A DNA stretch of 64,000 bases from Gordionus sp. m RMFG-2023 (lineage: Eukaryota > Nematomorpha > Gordioida > Chordodea > Parachordodidae), in assembly GCF_954871325.1 (NCBI RefSeq), contig NW_027050843.1, positions 1-64,000 of the forward strand, given 5' to 3'. Below the pieces are notes generated by a model. It ran no database searches. It saw nothing but the letters and a program-made list of their open reading frames with translations, and was not told where the DNA came from. Position numbers and translations under genes: made by a program. This document shows, piece after piece, positions 23,287-37,855 of this stretch (position 1 is the stretch's first letter; every line of letters begins with the position of its first letter).

Positions 23287-24185
23287 TTCAATGATATAAA
23301 AATACTTAAAATTGCGTTTGAGATGTTAGCCTTTTCTCTTCGAACGTTTTTAAACAAAAATGTTTTTAATATTTATTTTTTAAACCGATAACGTTAAAAA
23401 TTACATCAAAGCATATTTAGATAGGAAATTTAATTCTGAGTTCAATGATATAAAAATTTTTTAAATTAAATTTAAGATGTTAGCCTTTTCCCTTCGAACA
23501 TTTTCGCGACAAAAATATTATTTTTTGAACCAGAAACGTAAAAAAATACATCTAAGCATAATTGGATAGGAAATTTAATTCTGAGTTCAATGATATAAAA
23601 ATTTTTAAAATTAAATTTAAGATGTTAGCCTTTTCTCTTCGAACGTTTTTACCACAAAAAAGTTTTTAATATTGATTTTTTGAACCGATAACGTAAAAAA
23701 TTACATCAAAGCATATTTAGATAGGAAATTTAATTCTGAGTTCAATGATATAAAAATTTTTAAAATTATACTTAAGATGTTAGCCTTTTCCCTTTGAACA
23801 TTTTCGCGATAAAAATATTATTTTTTGAACCGGAAACGTAAAAAAATACATCTAAGCATAATTGGATAGGAAACTTAATTCTGAGTTCAATGATATAAAA
23901 ATACTTAAAATTGCGTTTGAGATGTTAGCCTTTTCCCTTCGAACGTTTTTACCACAAAAAAATTTTTTAAATTTATTTTTTGAACCGATAACGTAAAAAA
24001 TTACATCAAAGCATATTTAGATAGGAAATTTAATTCTGAGTTTAATGATATAAAAATTTTTAAAATTAAATTTAAGATGTTAGCCTTTTCCCTCCGAACA
24101 TTTTCGCGACAAAAATATTATTTTTTGAACCGGAAACGTAAAAAAATACATCTAAGCATAATTGGATAGGAAATTTAATTCTGAG
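23287..24185 (+). repeat. 899-bp tandem duplication, first copy
   Basis: Six monomers: B with AAACAAAAATG, A with AACCAGAAACG, B with GATTTTTTGAACC, A with ATTATACTTAAG/CTTTGAAC, B with AAATTTATTTTTT, A with TTTAATG/CTCCG. The same six follow immediately at 24186-25084. U1 and U3 have this block once at the matching position, so the duplication is private to U2 and younger than the macro-duplication. Confidence 0.9.
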
Positions 24186-25084
24186 TTCAATGATATAAAA
24201 ATACTTAAAATTGCGTTTGAGATGTTAGCCTTTTCTCTTCGAACGTTTTTAAACAAAAATGTTTTTAATATTTATTTTTTAAACCGATAACGTTAAAAAT
24301 TACATCAAAGCATATTTAGATAGGAAATTTAATTCTGAGTTCAATGATATAAAAATTTTTTAAATTAAATTTAAGATGTTAGCCTTTTCCCTTCGAACAT
24401 TTTCGCGACAAAAATATTATTTTTTGAACCAGAAACGTAAAAAAATACATCTAAGCATAATTGGATAGGAAATTTAATTCTGAGTTCAATGATATAAAAA
24501 TTTTTAAAATTAAATTTAAGATGTTAGCCTTTTCTCTTCGAACGTTTTTACCACAAAAAAGTTTTTAATATTGATTTTTTGAACCGATAACGTAAAAAAT
24601 TACATCAAAGCATATTTAGATAGGAAATTTAATTCTGAGTTCAATGATATAAAAATTTTTAAAATTATACTTAAGATGTTAGCCTTTTCCCTTTGAACAT
24701 TTTCGCGATAAAAATATTATTTTTTGAACCGGAAACGTAAAAAAATACATCTAAGCATAATTGGATAGGAAACTTAATTCTGAGTTCAATGATATAAAAA
24801 TACTTAAAATTGCGTTTGAGATGTTAGCCTTTTCCCTTCGAACGTTTTTACCACAAAAAAATTTTTTAAATTTATTTTTTGAACCGATAACGTAAAAAAT
24901 TACATCAAAGCATATTTAGATAGGAAATTTAATTCTGAGTTTAATGATATAAAAATTTTTAAAATTAAATTTAAGATGTTAGCCTTTTCCCTCCGAACAT
25001 TTTCGCGACAAAAATATTATTTTTTGAACCGGAAACGTAAAAAAATACATCTAAGCATAATTGGATAGGAAATTTAATTCTGAG
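24186..25084 (+). repeat. 899-bp tandem duplication, second copy
   Basis: Begins exactly 899 bp after the first copy and repeats its six-monomer order. After 25084 the array resumes the normal order with the TTAGCATTTTCCC chimera. It explains why U2-to-U3 offsets drop from 15,015 to 14,116 downstream of this point. Confidence 0.9.
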
Positions 25085-28000
25085 TTCAATGATATAAAAA
25101 TACTTAAAATTAAATTTAAGATGTTAGCATTTTCCCTTCGAACATTTTCGCGATAAAAATATTATTTTTTGAACCGGAAACGTAAAAAAATACATCTAAG
25201 CATAATTGGATAGGAAACTTAATTCTGAGTTCAATGATATAAAAATACTTAAATTGCGTTTGAGATGTTAGCCTTTTCTCTTCGAACGTTTTTAAACAAA
25301 AATGTTTTTAATATTTATTTTTTAAACCGATAACGTTAAAAATTACATCAAAGCATATTTAGATAGGAAATTTAATTCTGAGTTCAATGATATAAAAATT
25401 TTTTTAATTAAATTTAAGATGTTAGCCTTTTCCCTTCGAACATTTTCGCGACAAAAATATTATTTTTTGAACCGGAAACGTAAAAAAAAACATCTAAGCA
25501 TAATTGGATAGGAAATTTAATTCTGAGTTCAATGATATAAAAATACTTAAAATTAAATTTAAGATGTTAGCATTTTCCCTTCGAACATTTTCGCGACAAA
25601 AATATTATTTTTTGAACCGGAAACGTAAAAAAATACATCTAAGCATAATTGGATAGGAAATTTAATTCTGAGTTCAATGATATAAAAATACTTAAAATTG
25701 CGTTTGAGATGTTAGCCTTTTCTCTTCGAACGTTTTTAATACAAAAATGTTTTTAATATTTATTTTTTAAACCGATAACGTAAAAAATTACATCAAAGCA
25801 TATTTAGATAGGAAATTTAATTCTGAGATCAATGATATAAAAATTTTTAAAATTAAATTTAAGATGTTAGCCTTTTCCCTTCGAACATTTTCGCGACAAA
25901 AATATTATTTTTTAAACCGGAAACGTAAAAAAATACATCTAAGCATAATTGGATAGGAAATTTAATTCTGAGTTCAATGATATAAAAATACTTAAAATTG
26001 CGTTTAAGATGTTAGCCTTTTCTCTTCGAACGTTTTTACCACAAAAAAGTTTTTAATATTGATATTTTGAACCGATAACGTAAAACATTACATCAAAGCA
26101 TATTTAGATAGGAAATTTAATTCTGAGTTCAATGATATAAAAATTTTTAAAATTAAATTTAAGATGTTAGCCTTTTCCCTTCGAACATTTTCGCAACAAA
26201 AATATTATTTTTTGAACCGGAAACGTAAAAAATACATCTAAGCATAATTGGATAGGAAATTTAATTCTGAGTTCAATGATATAAAAATACTTAAAATTGC
26301 TCTTTCCTTCGAACTTTTTTACCACAAAAAAATTTTTTAATATTATTTTTTGAACCGATAACGTAAAAAATTACATCAAAGCATATTTAGATAGGAAATT
26401 TAATTCTGAGATCAATGATATGAAAATACTTAAAATTGCGTTTAAGAAGTTAGCCTTTTCCCTTCGAACGTTTTTACCACAAAAAAATTTTTTAATTTAT
26501 TTTTTGAACCGATAACTTAAAAAATTACATCAAAGCATATTTAGATAGGAAATTTAATTCTGAGATCAATGATATAAAAATTTTTAAAATTAAATTTAAG
26601 ATGTTAGCCTTTTCCCTTCGAACATTTTCGCGACAAAAATATTATTTTTTGAACCGGAAACGTAAAAAAATACATCTAAGCATAATTGGATAGGAAATTT
26701 AATTCTGAGTTCAATGATATAAAAATACTTAAAATTGCTCTTCCCTTCAAACGTTTTTACCACAAAAAAATTTTTTTAATTAATTTTTTGAACCGATAAC
26801 GTAAAAAATTACATCAAAGCATTTTTACATAGGAAATTTAATTCTGAGATCAATGATATAAAAAATTTTTAAATTAAATTTAAGATGTTAGCCTTTTCCC
26901 TTCGAACATTTTCGCGACAAAAATATTATTTTTTGAACCGGAAACGTAAAAAAATACATCTAAGCAAAATTGGATAGGAAATTTAATTCTGAGTTCAATG
27001 ATATAAAAATACTTAAAATTGCGTTAAAGATGTTAGCCTTTTCCCTTCGAACATTTTCGCGACAAAAATATTATTTTTTGAACCGGAAACGTAAAAAAAT
27101 ACATCTAAGCATAATTGGATAGGAAATTTAATTCTGAGTTCAATGATATAAAAATACTTAAAATTGCGTTTGAGATGTTAGCCTTTTCTCTTCGAACGTT
27201 TTTAAACAAAAATGTTTTTAATATTTATTTTTTAAACCGATAACGTTAAAAATTACATCAAAGCATATTTAGATAGGAAATTTAATTCTGAGTTCAATGA
27301 TATAAAAATTTTTTAAATTAAATTTAAGATGTTAGCCTTTTCCCTTCGAACATTTTCGCGACAAAAATATTATTTTTTGAACCAGAAACGTAAAAAAATA
27401 CATCTAAGCATAATTGGATAGGAAATTTAATTCTGAGTTCAATGATATAAAAATTTTTAAAATTAAATTTAAGATGTTAGCCTTTTATCTTCGAACGTTT
27501 TTACCACAAAAAAGTTTTTAATATTGATTTTTTGAACCGATAACGTAAAAAATTACATCAAAGCATATTTAGATAGGAAATTTAATTCTGAGTTCAATGA
27601 TATAAAAATTTTTAAAATTATACTTAAGATGTTAGCCTTTTCCCTTTGAACATTTTCGCGATAAAAATATTATTTTTTGAACCGGAAACGTAAAAAAATA
27701 CATCTAAGCATAATTGGATAGGAAACTTAATTCTGAGTTCAATGATATAAAAATACTTAAAATTGCGTTTGAGATGTTAGCCTTTTCCCTTCGAACGTTT
27801 TTACCACAAAAAAATTTTTTAAATTTATTTTTTGAACCGATAACGTAAAAAATTACATCAAAGCATATTTAGATAGGAAATTTAATTCTGAGTTTAATGA
27901 TATAAAAATTTTTAAAATTAAATTTAAGATGTTAGCCTTTTCCCTCCGAACATTTTCGCGACAAAAATATTATTTTTTGAACCGGAAACGTAAAAAAATA

Positions 28001-29780
28001 CATCTAAGCATAATTGGATAGGAAATTTAATTCTGAGTTCAATGATATAAAAATACTTAAAATTAAATTTAAGATGTTAGCATTTTCCCTTCGAACATTT
28101 TCGCGATAAAAATATTATTTTTTGAACCGGAAACGTAAAAAAATACATCTAAGCATAATTGGATAGGAAACTTAATTCTGAGTTCAATGATATAAAAATA
28201 CTTAAATTGCGTTTGAGATGTTAGCCTTTTCTCTTCGAACGTTTTTAAACAAAAATGTTTTTAATATTTATTTTTTAAACCGATAACGTTAAAAATTACA
28301 TCAAAGCATATTTAGATAGGAAATTTAATTCTGAGTTCAATGATATAAAAATTTTTTTAATTAAATTTAAGATGTTAGCCTTTTCCCTTCGAACATTTTC
28401 GCGACAAAAATATTATTTTTTGAACCGGAAACGTAAAAAAATACATCTAAGCATAATTGGATAGGAAATTTAATTCTGAGTTCAATGATATAAAAATACT
28501 TAAAATTGCGTTTGAGATGTTAGCCTTTTCTCTTCGAACGTTTTTAATACAAAAATGTTTTTAATATTTATTTTTTAAACCGATAACGTTAAAAATTACA
28601 TCAAAGCATATTTAGATAAGAAATTTAATTCTGAGTTCAATGATATAAAAATTTTTTTAATTAAATTTAAGATGTTAGCCTTTTCCCTTCGAACATTTTC
28701 GCGACAAAAATATTATTTTTTGAACCGGAAACGTAAAAAAATACATCTAAGCATAATTGGATAGGAAATTTAATTCTGAGTTCAATGATATAAAAATACT
28801 TAAAATTGCTCTTTCCTTCGAACTTTTTTTCCACAAAAAAATTTTTTAAATTTATTTTTTGAACCGATAAGGTAAAAAATTACATCAAAGCATATTTAGA
28901 TAGGAAATTTATTTCTGAGATCAATGATATAAAAATTTTTAAAATTAAATTTAAGATGTTAGCCTTTTCCTTTCGAACATTTTCGCGATAAAAATATTAT
29001 TTTTTGAACCGGAAACGTAAAAAAATCCATCTAAGCATAATTGGATAGGAAATTTAATTCTGAGTTCAAAGATATTAAAATACTTAAAATTGCTTTAAGA
29101 TGTTAGCATTTTCCCATCGAACGTTTTTACCACAAAAAATTTTTTTTAATTTATTTTTTGAACCGATAACGTAAAAAATTAAATCAAAGCATAATTGGAT
29201 AGGAAATTTAATTCTGAGTTCAATGATATAAAAATACTTAAAATTGCTTTAAGATGTTAGCATTTTCCCATCGAACGTTTTTACCACAAAAAAATTTTTT
29301 TAATTTATTTTTTGAACCGATAACGTAAAAAATTACATCAAAGCATATTTAGATAGGAAATTTAATTCTGAGTTCAATGATATAAAAATTTTTTTAATTA
29401 AATTTAAGATGTTAGCCTTTTCCCTTCGAACATTTTCGCGATAAAAATATTATTTTTTGAACCGGAAACGTAAAAAAATACATCTAAGCATAATTGGATA
29501 GGAAACTTAATTCTGAGTTCAATGATATAAAAATACTTAAAATTGCGTTTGAGATGTTAGCCTTTTCTCTTCGAACGTTTTTAATACAAAAATGTTTTTA
29601 ATATTTATTTTTTAAACCGATAACGTAAAAAATTACATCAAAGCATATTTAGATAGGAAATTTAATTCTGAGTTCAATGATATAAAAATTTTTTTAATTA
29701 AATTTAAGATGTTAGCCTTTTCCCTTCGAACATTTTCGCGACAAAAATATTATTTTTTGAACCGGAAACGTAAAAAAATA

Positions 29781-32603
29781 AAGCATAATTGGATAGGAAA
29801 TTTAATTCTGAGTTCAATGATATAAAAATACTTAAAATTGCTCTTTCCTTCGAACTTTTTTACCACAAAAAAATTTTTTAAATTTATTTTTTGAACCGAT
29901 AAGGTAAAAAATTACATCAAAGCATATTTAGATAGGAAATTTATTTCTGAGATCAATGATATAAAAATTTTTAAAATTAAATTTAAGATGTTAGCCTTTT
30001 CCTTTCGAACATTTTCGCGATAAAAATATTATTTTTTGAACCGGAAACGTAAAAAAATCCATCTAAGCATAATTGGATAGGAAATTTAATTCTGAGTTCA
30101 ATGATATTAAAATACTTAAAATTGCTTTAAGATGTTAGCATTTTCCCATCGAACGTTTTTACCACAAAAAATTTTTTTTAATTTATTTTTTGAACCGATA
30201 ACGTAAAAAATTACATCAAAGCATATTTAGATAGGAAATTTAATTCTGAGTTCAATGATATATAAATTTTTTTAATTAAATTTAAGATGTTAGCCTTTTC
30301 CCTTCGAACATTTTCGCGATAAAAATATTATTTTTTGAACCGGAAACGTAAAAAAATACATCTAAGCATAATTGGATAGGAAACTTAATTCTGAGTTCAA
30401 TGATATAAAAATACCTAAAATTGCGTTTAAGATGTTAGCCTTTTCCCTTCGAACGTTTTTACCACAAAAAAATTTTTTTAATATTTTTTTTGAACCGATA
30501 ACGTAAAAAATTACATCAAAGGATATTTAGATAGGAAATTTAATTCTGAGATCAATGATATAAAAATTTTTAAAATAAAATTTAAGATGTTAGCCTTTTC
30601 CCTTCGAACATTTTCGCGACAAAAATATTATTTTTTGAACCGGAAACGTAAAAAAATACATCTAAGCAAAATTGGATAGGAAATTTAATTCTGAGTTCAA
30701 TGATATAAAAATACTTAAAATTGCGTTTAAGATGTTAGCCTTTTCTCTTCGAACGTTTTTACCATAAAAATTTTTTAAATTAATTTTTTGAACCGATAAC
30801 GTAAAAAATTACATCAAAGCATTTTTACATAGGAAATTTAATTCTGAGATCAATGATATAAAAATTTTTTAAATTAAATTTAAGATGTTACCCTTTTCCC
30901 TTCGAACATTTTCGCGACAAAAATATAATTTTTTGAACAGGAAACGTAAAAAAATACATCTAAGCATAATTGGATAGGAAATTTAATTCTGAGTTCAATG
31001 ATATAAAAATACTTAAAATTGCGTTTGAGATGTTAGCCTTTTCTCTTCGAACGTTTTTAAACAAAAATGTTTTTAATATTTATTTTTTAAACCGATAACG
31101 TTAAAAATTACATCAAAGCATATTTAGATAGGAAATTTAATTCTGAGTTCAATGATATAAAAAATTTTTTAATTAAATTTAAGATGTTAGCCCCCTTCGA
31201 ACATTTTCGCGACAAAAATATTATTTTTTGAACCGGAAACGTAAAAAAATACATCTAAGCATAATTGGATAGGAAATTTAATTCTGAGTTCAATGATATA
31301 AAAATACTTAAAATTGCGTTTGAGATGTTAGCCTTTTCTCTTCGAACGTTTTTAATACAAAAATGTTTTTAATATTTATTTTTTAAACCGATAACGTTAA
31401 AAATTACATCAAAGCATATTTAGATAGGAAATTTAATTCTGAGTTCAATGATATAAAAATTTTTTTAATTAAATTTAAGATGCTAGCCTTTTCCCTTCGA
31501 ACATTTTCGCGACAAAAATATTATTTTTTGAACCGGAAACGTAAAAAAATACATCTAAGCATAATTGGATAGGAAATTTAATTCTGAGTTCAATGATATA
31601 AAAATACTTAAAATTGCTTTAAGATGTTAGCATTTTCCCATCGAACGTTTTTACCACAAAAAAATTTTTTTAATTTATTTTTTGAACCGATAACGTAAAA
31701 AATTACATCAAAGCATATTTAGATAGGAAATTTAATTCTGAGTTCAATGATATAAAAATTTTTTTAATTAAATTTAAGATGTTAGCCTTTTCCCTTCGAA
31801 CATTTTCGCGACAAAAATATTATTTTTTGAACCGGAAACGTAAAAAAATACATCTAAGCATAATTGGATAGGAAATTTAATTCTGAGTTCAATGATATAA
31901 AAATACTTAAAATTGCTTTAAGATGTTAGCATTTTCCCATCGAACGTTTTTACCACAAAAAATTTTTTTTAATTTATTTTTTGAACCGATAACGTAAAAA
32001 ATTAAATCAAAGCATAATTGGATAGGAAATTTAATTCTGAGTTCAATGATATAAAAATACTTAAAATTGCTTTAAGATGTTAGCATTTTCCCATCGAACG
32101 TTTTTACCACAAAAAAATTTTTTTAATTTATTTTTTGAACCGATAACGTAAAAAATTACATCAAAGCATATTTAGATAGGAAATTTAATTCTGAGTTCAA
32201 TGATATAAAAATTTTTTTAATTAAATTTAAGATGTTAGCCTTTTCCCTTCGAACATTTTCGCGATAAAAATATTATTTTTTGAACCGGAAACGTAAAAAA
32301 ATACATCTAAGCATAATTGGATAGGAAACTTAATTCTGAGTTCAATGATATAAAAATACTTAAAATTGCGTTTGAGATGTTAGCCTTTTCTCTTCGAACG
32401 TTTTTAATACAAAAATGTTTTTAATATTTATTTTTTAAACCGATAACGTAAAAAATTACATCAAAGCATATTTAGATAGGAAATTTAATTCTGAGTTCAA
32501 TGATATAAAAATTTTTTTAATTAAATTTAAGATGTTAGCCTTTTCCCTTCGAACATTTTCGCGACAAAAATATTATTTTTTGAACCGGAAACGTAAAAAA
32601 ATA
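29781..32603 (+). repeat. 2,823-bp subunit in U2
   Basis: Delimited by the shortened A unit AAAAATAAAGCATAATTGG, with AAGC at 29781 and again at 32604 (2,823 bp). A second marker, GATATATAAATTTTT, sits at 30257 and 33080, the same spacing. The subunit holds about 19 monomers, including the ATACCTAAAA, TTACCC, GCCCCC (31190) and GCTAGC (31482) units. The second round is incomplete: it leaves the pattern after the TTACCC unit near 33.8 kb and moves into the end module. Confidence 0.88.
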
Positions 32604-33799
32604 AAGCATAATTGGATAGGAAATTTAATTCTGAGTTCAATGATATAAAAATACTTAAAATTGCTCTTTCCTTCGAACTTTTTTACCACAAAAAAATTTT
32701 TTAAATTTATTTTTTGAACCGATAAGGTAAAAAATTACATCAAAGCATATTTAGATAGGAAATTTATTTCTGAGATCAATGATATAAAAATTTTTAAAAT
32801 TAAATTTAAGATGTTAGCCTTTTCCTTTCGAACATTTTCGCGATAAAAATATTATTTTTTGAACCGGAAACGTAAAAAAATCCATCTAAGCATAATTGGA
32901 TAGGAAATTTAATTCTGAGTTCAATGATATTAAAATACTTAAAATTGCTTTAAGATGTTAGCATTTTCCCATCGAACGTTTTTACCACAAAAAATTTTTT
33001 TTAATTTATTTTTTGAACCGATAACGTAAAAAATTACATCAAAGCATATTTAGATAGGAAATTTAATTCTGAGTTCAATGATATATAAATTTTTTTAATT
33101 AAATTTAAGATGTTAGCCTTTTCCCTTCGAACATTTTCGCGATAAAAATATTATTTTTTGAACCGGAAACGTAAAAAAATACATCTAAGCATAATTGGAT
33201 AGGAAACTTAATTCTGAGTTCAATGATATAAAAATACCTAAAATTGCGTTTAAGATGTTAGCCTTTTCCCTTCGAACGTTTTTACCACAAAAAAATTTTT
33301 TTAATATTTTTTTTGAACCGATAACGTAAAAAATTACATCAAAGGATATTTAGATAGGAAATTTAATTCTGAGATCAATGATATAAAAATTTTTAAAATA
33401 AAATTTAAGATGTTAGCCTTTTCCCTTCGAACATTTTCGCGACAAAAATATTATTTTTTGAACCGGAAACGTAAAAAAATACATCTAAGCAAAATTGGAT
33501 AGGAAATTTAATTCTGAGTTCAATGATATAAAAATACTTAAAATTGCGTTTAAGATGTTAGCCTTTTCTCTTCGAACGTTTTTACCATAAAAATTTTTTA
33601 AATTAATTTTTTGAACCGATAACGTAAAAAATTACATCAAAGCATTTTTACATAGGAAATTTAATTCTGAGATCAATGATATAAAAATTTTTTAAATTAA
33701 ATTTAAGATGTTACCCTTTTCCCTTCGAACATTTTCGCGACAAAAATATAATTTTTTGAACAGGAAACGTAAAAAAATACATCTAAGCATAATTGGATA

Positions 33800-35169
33800 G
33801 GAAACTTAATTCTGAGTTCAATGATATAAAAATACTTAAAATTGCGTTTAAGATGTTAGCCTTTTCCCTTCGAACGTTTTTACCACAAAAAAATTTTTTT
33901 AATATTTTTTTTGAACCGATAACGTAAAAAATTACATCAAAGGATATTTAGATAGGAAATTTAATTCTGAGATCAATGATATAAAAATTTTTAAAATAAA
34001 ATTTAAGATGTTAGCCTTTTCCCTTCGAACATTTTCGCGACAAAAATATTATTTTTTGAACCGGAAACGTAAAAAAATACATCTAAGCAAAATTGGATAG
34101 GAAATTTAATTCTGAGTTCAATGATATAAAAATACTTAAAATTGCGTTTAAGATGTTAGCCTTTTCCCTTCGAACGTTTTTACCACAAAAAAATTTTTTT
34201 AATTTATTTTTTGAACCGATAACGTAAAAAATTACATCAAAGCATATTTAGATAGGAAATTTAATTCTGAGTTCAATGATATAAAAATTTTTAAAATTAA
34301 ATTTAAGATGTTAGCCTTTTCCCTTCGAACATTTTCGCGACAAAAATATTATTTTTTGAACCGGAAACGTAAAAAAATACATCTAAGCATAATTGGATAG
34401 GAAACTTAATTCTGAGTTCAATGATATAAAAATACTTAAAATTGCGTTTAAGATGTTAGCCTTTTCTCTTCGAACGTTTTTACCACAAAAAAGTTTTTAA
34501 TATTGATATTTTGAACCGATAACGTAAAAAATTACATCAAAGCATATTTAGATAGGAAATTTAATTCTGAGTTCAATGATATAAAAATTTTTAAAATTAA
34601 ATTTAAGATGTTAGCCTTTTCCCTTCGAACATTTTCGCGACAAAAATATTATTTTTTGAGCCGGAAACGTAAAAAAATACATCTAAGCATAATTGGATAG
34701 GAAATTTAATTCTGAGTTCAATGATATAAAAATACTTAAATTGCGTTTGAGATGTTAGCCTTTTCTCTTCGAACGTTTTTACCACAAAAAAGTTTTTAAT
34801 ATTGATTTTTTGAACCGATAACGTAAAAAATTACATCAAAGCATATTTAGATAGGAAATTTAATTCTGAGTTTAATGATATAAAAATTTTTAAAATTAAA
34901 TTTAAGATGTTAGCCTTTTCCCTTCGAACATTTTCGCGACAAAAATATTATTTTTTGAACCGGAAACGTAAAAAAATACATCTAAGCATAATTGGATAGA
35001 AAATTTAATTCTGAGTTCAATGATATAAAAATACTTAAAATTGCGTTTAAGATGTTAGCCTTTTCTCTTCGAACGTTTTTACCACAAAAATGTTTTTAAT
35101 ATTTATTTTTTAAACCGATAACGTTAAAAATTACATCAAAGGATATTTAGATAGGAAAATTAATTCTGA
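33800..35169 (+). repeat. U2 end module
   Basis: After the TTACCC A unit ending in GAAACTTAATT (about 33.8 kb), the order is: B with AATATTTTTTTTGAACC, A with AAAATAAAATTTAAG, AGCAAAATTGG, B with AATTTATTTTTT, A, B with GATATTTT, A with GAGCCGG (34.66 kb), B of the ACTTAAATTGCG type, then the GATAGAAAATT and AAAGGATATTTAG units. From about 34157 it is collinear with 18543 onward at offset 15,614. Confidence 0.8.
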
Positions 35170-37855
35170 GATCAATGATATAAAAATTTTTAAAATTAAA
35201 TTTAAGATGTTAGCCTTTTCCCTTCGAACATTTTCGCGACAAAAATATTATTTTTTGAACCGGAAACGTAAAAAAATACATCTAAGCATAATTGGATAGG
35301 AAACTTAATTCTGAGTTCAATGATATAAAAATACTTAAAATTGCGTTTAAGATGTTAGCCTTTTCTCTTCGAACGTTTTTACCACAAAAAAGTTTTTAAT
35401 ATTGATATTTTGAACCGATAACGTAAAAAAATACATCTAAGCAAAATTGGATAGGAAATTTAATTCTGAGTTCAATGATATAAAAATACTTAAAATTGCG
35501 TTAAAGATGTTAGCCTTTTCCCTTCGAACATTTTCGCGACAAAAATATTATTTTTTGAACCGGAAACGTAAAAAAATACATCTAAGCATAATTGGATAGG
35601 AAATTTAATTCTGAGTTCAATGATATAAAAATACTTAAAATTGCGTTTGAGATGTTAGCCTTTTCTCTTCGAACGTTTTTAAACAAAAATGTTTTTAATA
35701 TTTATTTTTTAAACCGATAACGTTAAAAATTACATCAAAGCATATTTAGATAGGAAATTTAATTCTGAGTTCAATGATATAAAAATTTTTTAAATTAAAT
35801 TTAAGATGTTAGCCTTTTCCCTTCGAACATTTTCGCGACAAAAATATTATTTTTTGAACCAGAAACGTAAAAAAATACATCTAAGCATAATTGGATAGGA
35901 AATTTAATTCTGAGTTCAATGATATAAAAATTTTTAAAATTAAATTTAAGATGTTAGCCTTTTCTCTTCGAACGTTTTTACCACAAAAAAGTTTTTAATA
36001 TTGATTTTTTGAACCGATAACGTAAAAAATTACATCAAAGCATATTTAGATAGGAAATTTAATTCTGAGTTCAATGATATAAAAATTTTTAAAATTATAC
36101 TTAAGATGTTAGCCTTTTCCCTTTGAACATTTTCGCGATAAAAATATTATTTTTTGAACCGGAAACGTAAAAAAATACATCTAAGCATAATTGGATAGGA
36201 AACTTAATTCTGAGTTCAATGATATAAAAATACTTAAAATTGCGTTTGAGATGTTAGCCTTTTCCCTTCGAACGTTTTTACCACAAAAAAATTTTTTAAA
36301 TTTATTTTTTGAACCGATAACGTAAAAAATTACATCAAAGCATATTTAGATAGGAAATTTAATTCTGAGTTTAATGATATAAAAATTTTTAAAATTAAAT
36401 TTAAGATGTTAGCCTTTTCCCTCCGAACATTTTCGCGACAAAAATATTATTTTTTGAACCGGAAACGTAAAAAAATACATCTAAGCATAATTGGATAGGA
36501 AATTTAATTCTGAGTTCAATGATATAAAAATACTTAAAATTAAATTTAAGATGTTAGCATTTTCCCTTCGAACATTTTCGCGATAAAAATATTATTTTTT
36601 GAACCGGAAACGTAAAAAAATACATCTAAGCATAATTGGATAGGAAACTTAATTCTGAGTTCAATGATATAAAAATACTTAAATTGCGTTTGAGATGTTA
36701 GCCTTTTCTCTTCGAACGTTTTTAAACAAAAATGTTTTTAATATTTATTTTTTAAACCGATAACGTTAAAAATTACATCAAAGCATATTTAGATAGGAAA
36801 TTTAATTCTGAGTTCAATGATATAAAAATTTTTTTAATTAAATTTAAGATGTTAGCCTTTTCCCTTCGAACATTTTCGCGACAAAAATATTATTTTTTGA
36901 ACCGGAAACGTAAAAAAAAACATCTAAGCATAATTGGATAGGAAATTTAATTCTGAGTTCAATGATATAAAAATACTTAAAATTAAATTTAAGATGTTAG
37001 CATTTTCCCTTCGAACATTTTCGCGACAAAAATATTATTTTTTGAACCGGAAACGTAAAAAAATACATCTAAGCATAATTGGATAGGAAATTTAATTCTG
37101 AGTTCAATGATATAAAAATACTTAAAATTGCGTTTGAGATGTTAGCCTTTTCTCTTCGAACGTTTTTAATACAAAAATGTTTTTAATATTTATTTTTTAA
37201 ACCGATAACGTAAAAAATTACATCAAAGCATATTTAGATAGGAAATTTAATTCTGAGATCAATGATATAAAAATTTTTAAAATTAAATTTAAGATGTTAG
37301 CCTTTTCCCTTCGAACATTTTCGCGACAAAAATATTATTTTTTAAACCGGAAACGTAAAAAAATACATCTAAGCATAATTGGATAGGAAATTTAATTCTG
37401 AGTTCAATGATATAAAAATACTTAAAATTGCGTTTAAGATGTTAGCCTTTTCTCTTCGAACGTTTTTACCACAAAAAAGTTTTTAATATTGATATTTTGA
37501 ACCGATAACGTTAAAAATTACATCAAAGGATATTTAGATAGGAAAATTAATTCTGAGATCAATGATATAAAAATTTTTAAAATTAAATTTAAGATGTTAG
37601 CCTTTTCCCTTCGAACATTTTCGCGACAAAAATATTATTTTTTGAACCGGAAACGTAAAAAAATACATCTAAGCATAATTGGATAGAAAATTTAATTCTG
37701 AGTTCAATGATATAAAAATACTTAAATTGCGTTTGAGATGTTAGCCTTTTCTCTTCGAACGTTTTTACCACAAAAATGTTTTTAATATTTATTTTTTAAA
37801 CCGATAACGTTAAAAATTACATCAAAGGATATTTAGATAGGAAAATTAATTCTGA
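35170..37855 (+). repeat. 2,686-bp short module, second copy
   Basis: Same length and same marker order as 20155-22840, shifted by exactly 15,015 bp, including the internal switch within a B unit near 37.51 kb. Because two macro-units share the identical junction, the exchange that created the module came before the macro-duplication. U3 has not reached a third copy by the end of the window. Confidence 0.85.

Larger units (their letters stand above)
22841..37855 (+). repeat. Macro-unit U2 (15,015 bp)
   Basis: The second large unit. The marker GATCAATGAT at 22841 returns at 37856, and the internal marker at 20155 returns at 35170: both intervals are exactly 15,015 bp. Other U1-to-U2 marker pairs keep nearly the same offset: CGCAACAA 11174 to 26190 (15,016), the GATAAG variant 13592 to 28611 (15,019), GCCCCCTTCG 16171 to 31190 (15,019), GCTAGC 16463 to 31482 (15,019). 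The few-base drift reflects small indels, such as the four bases missing near 12694. U2 has its own 899-bp duplication near its start and a second 2,823-bp round near 32.6 kb. Confidence 0.85.
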
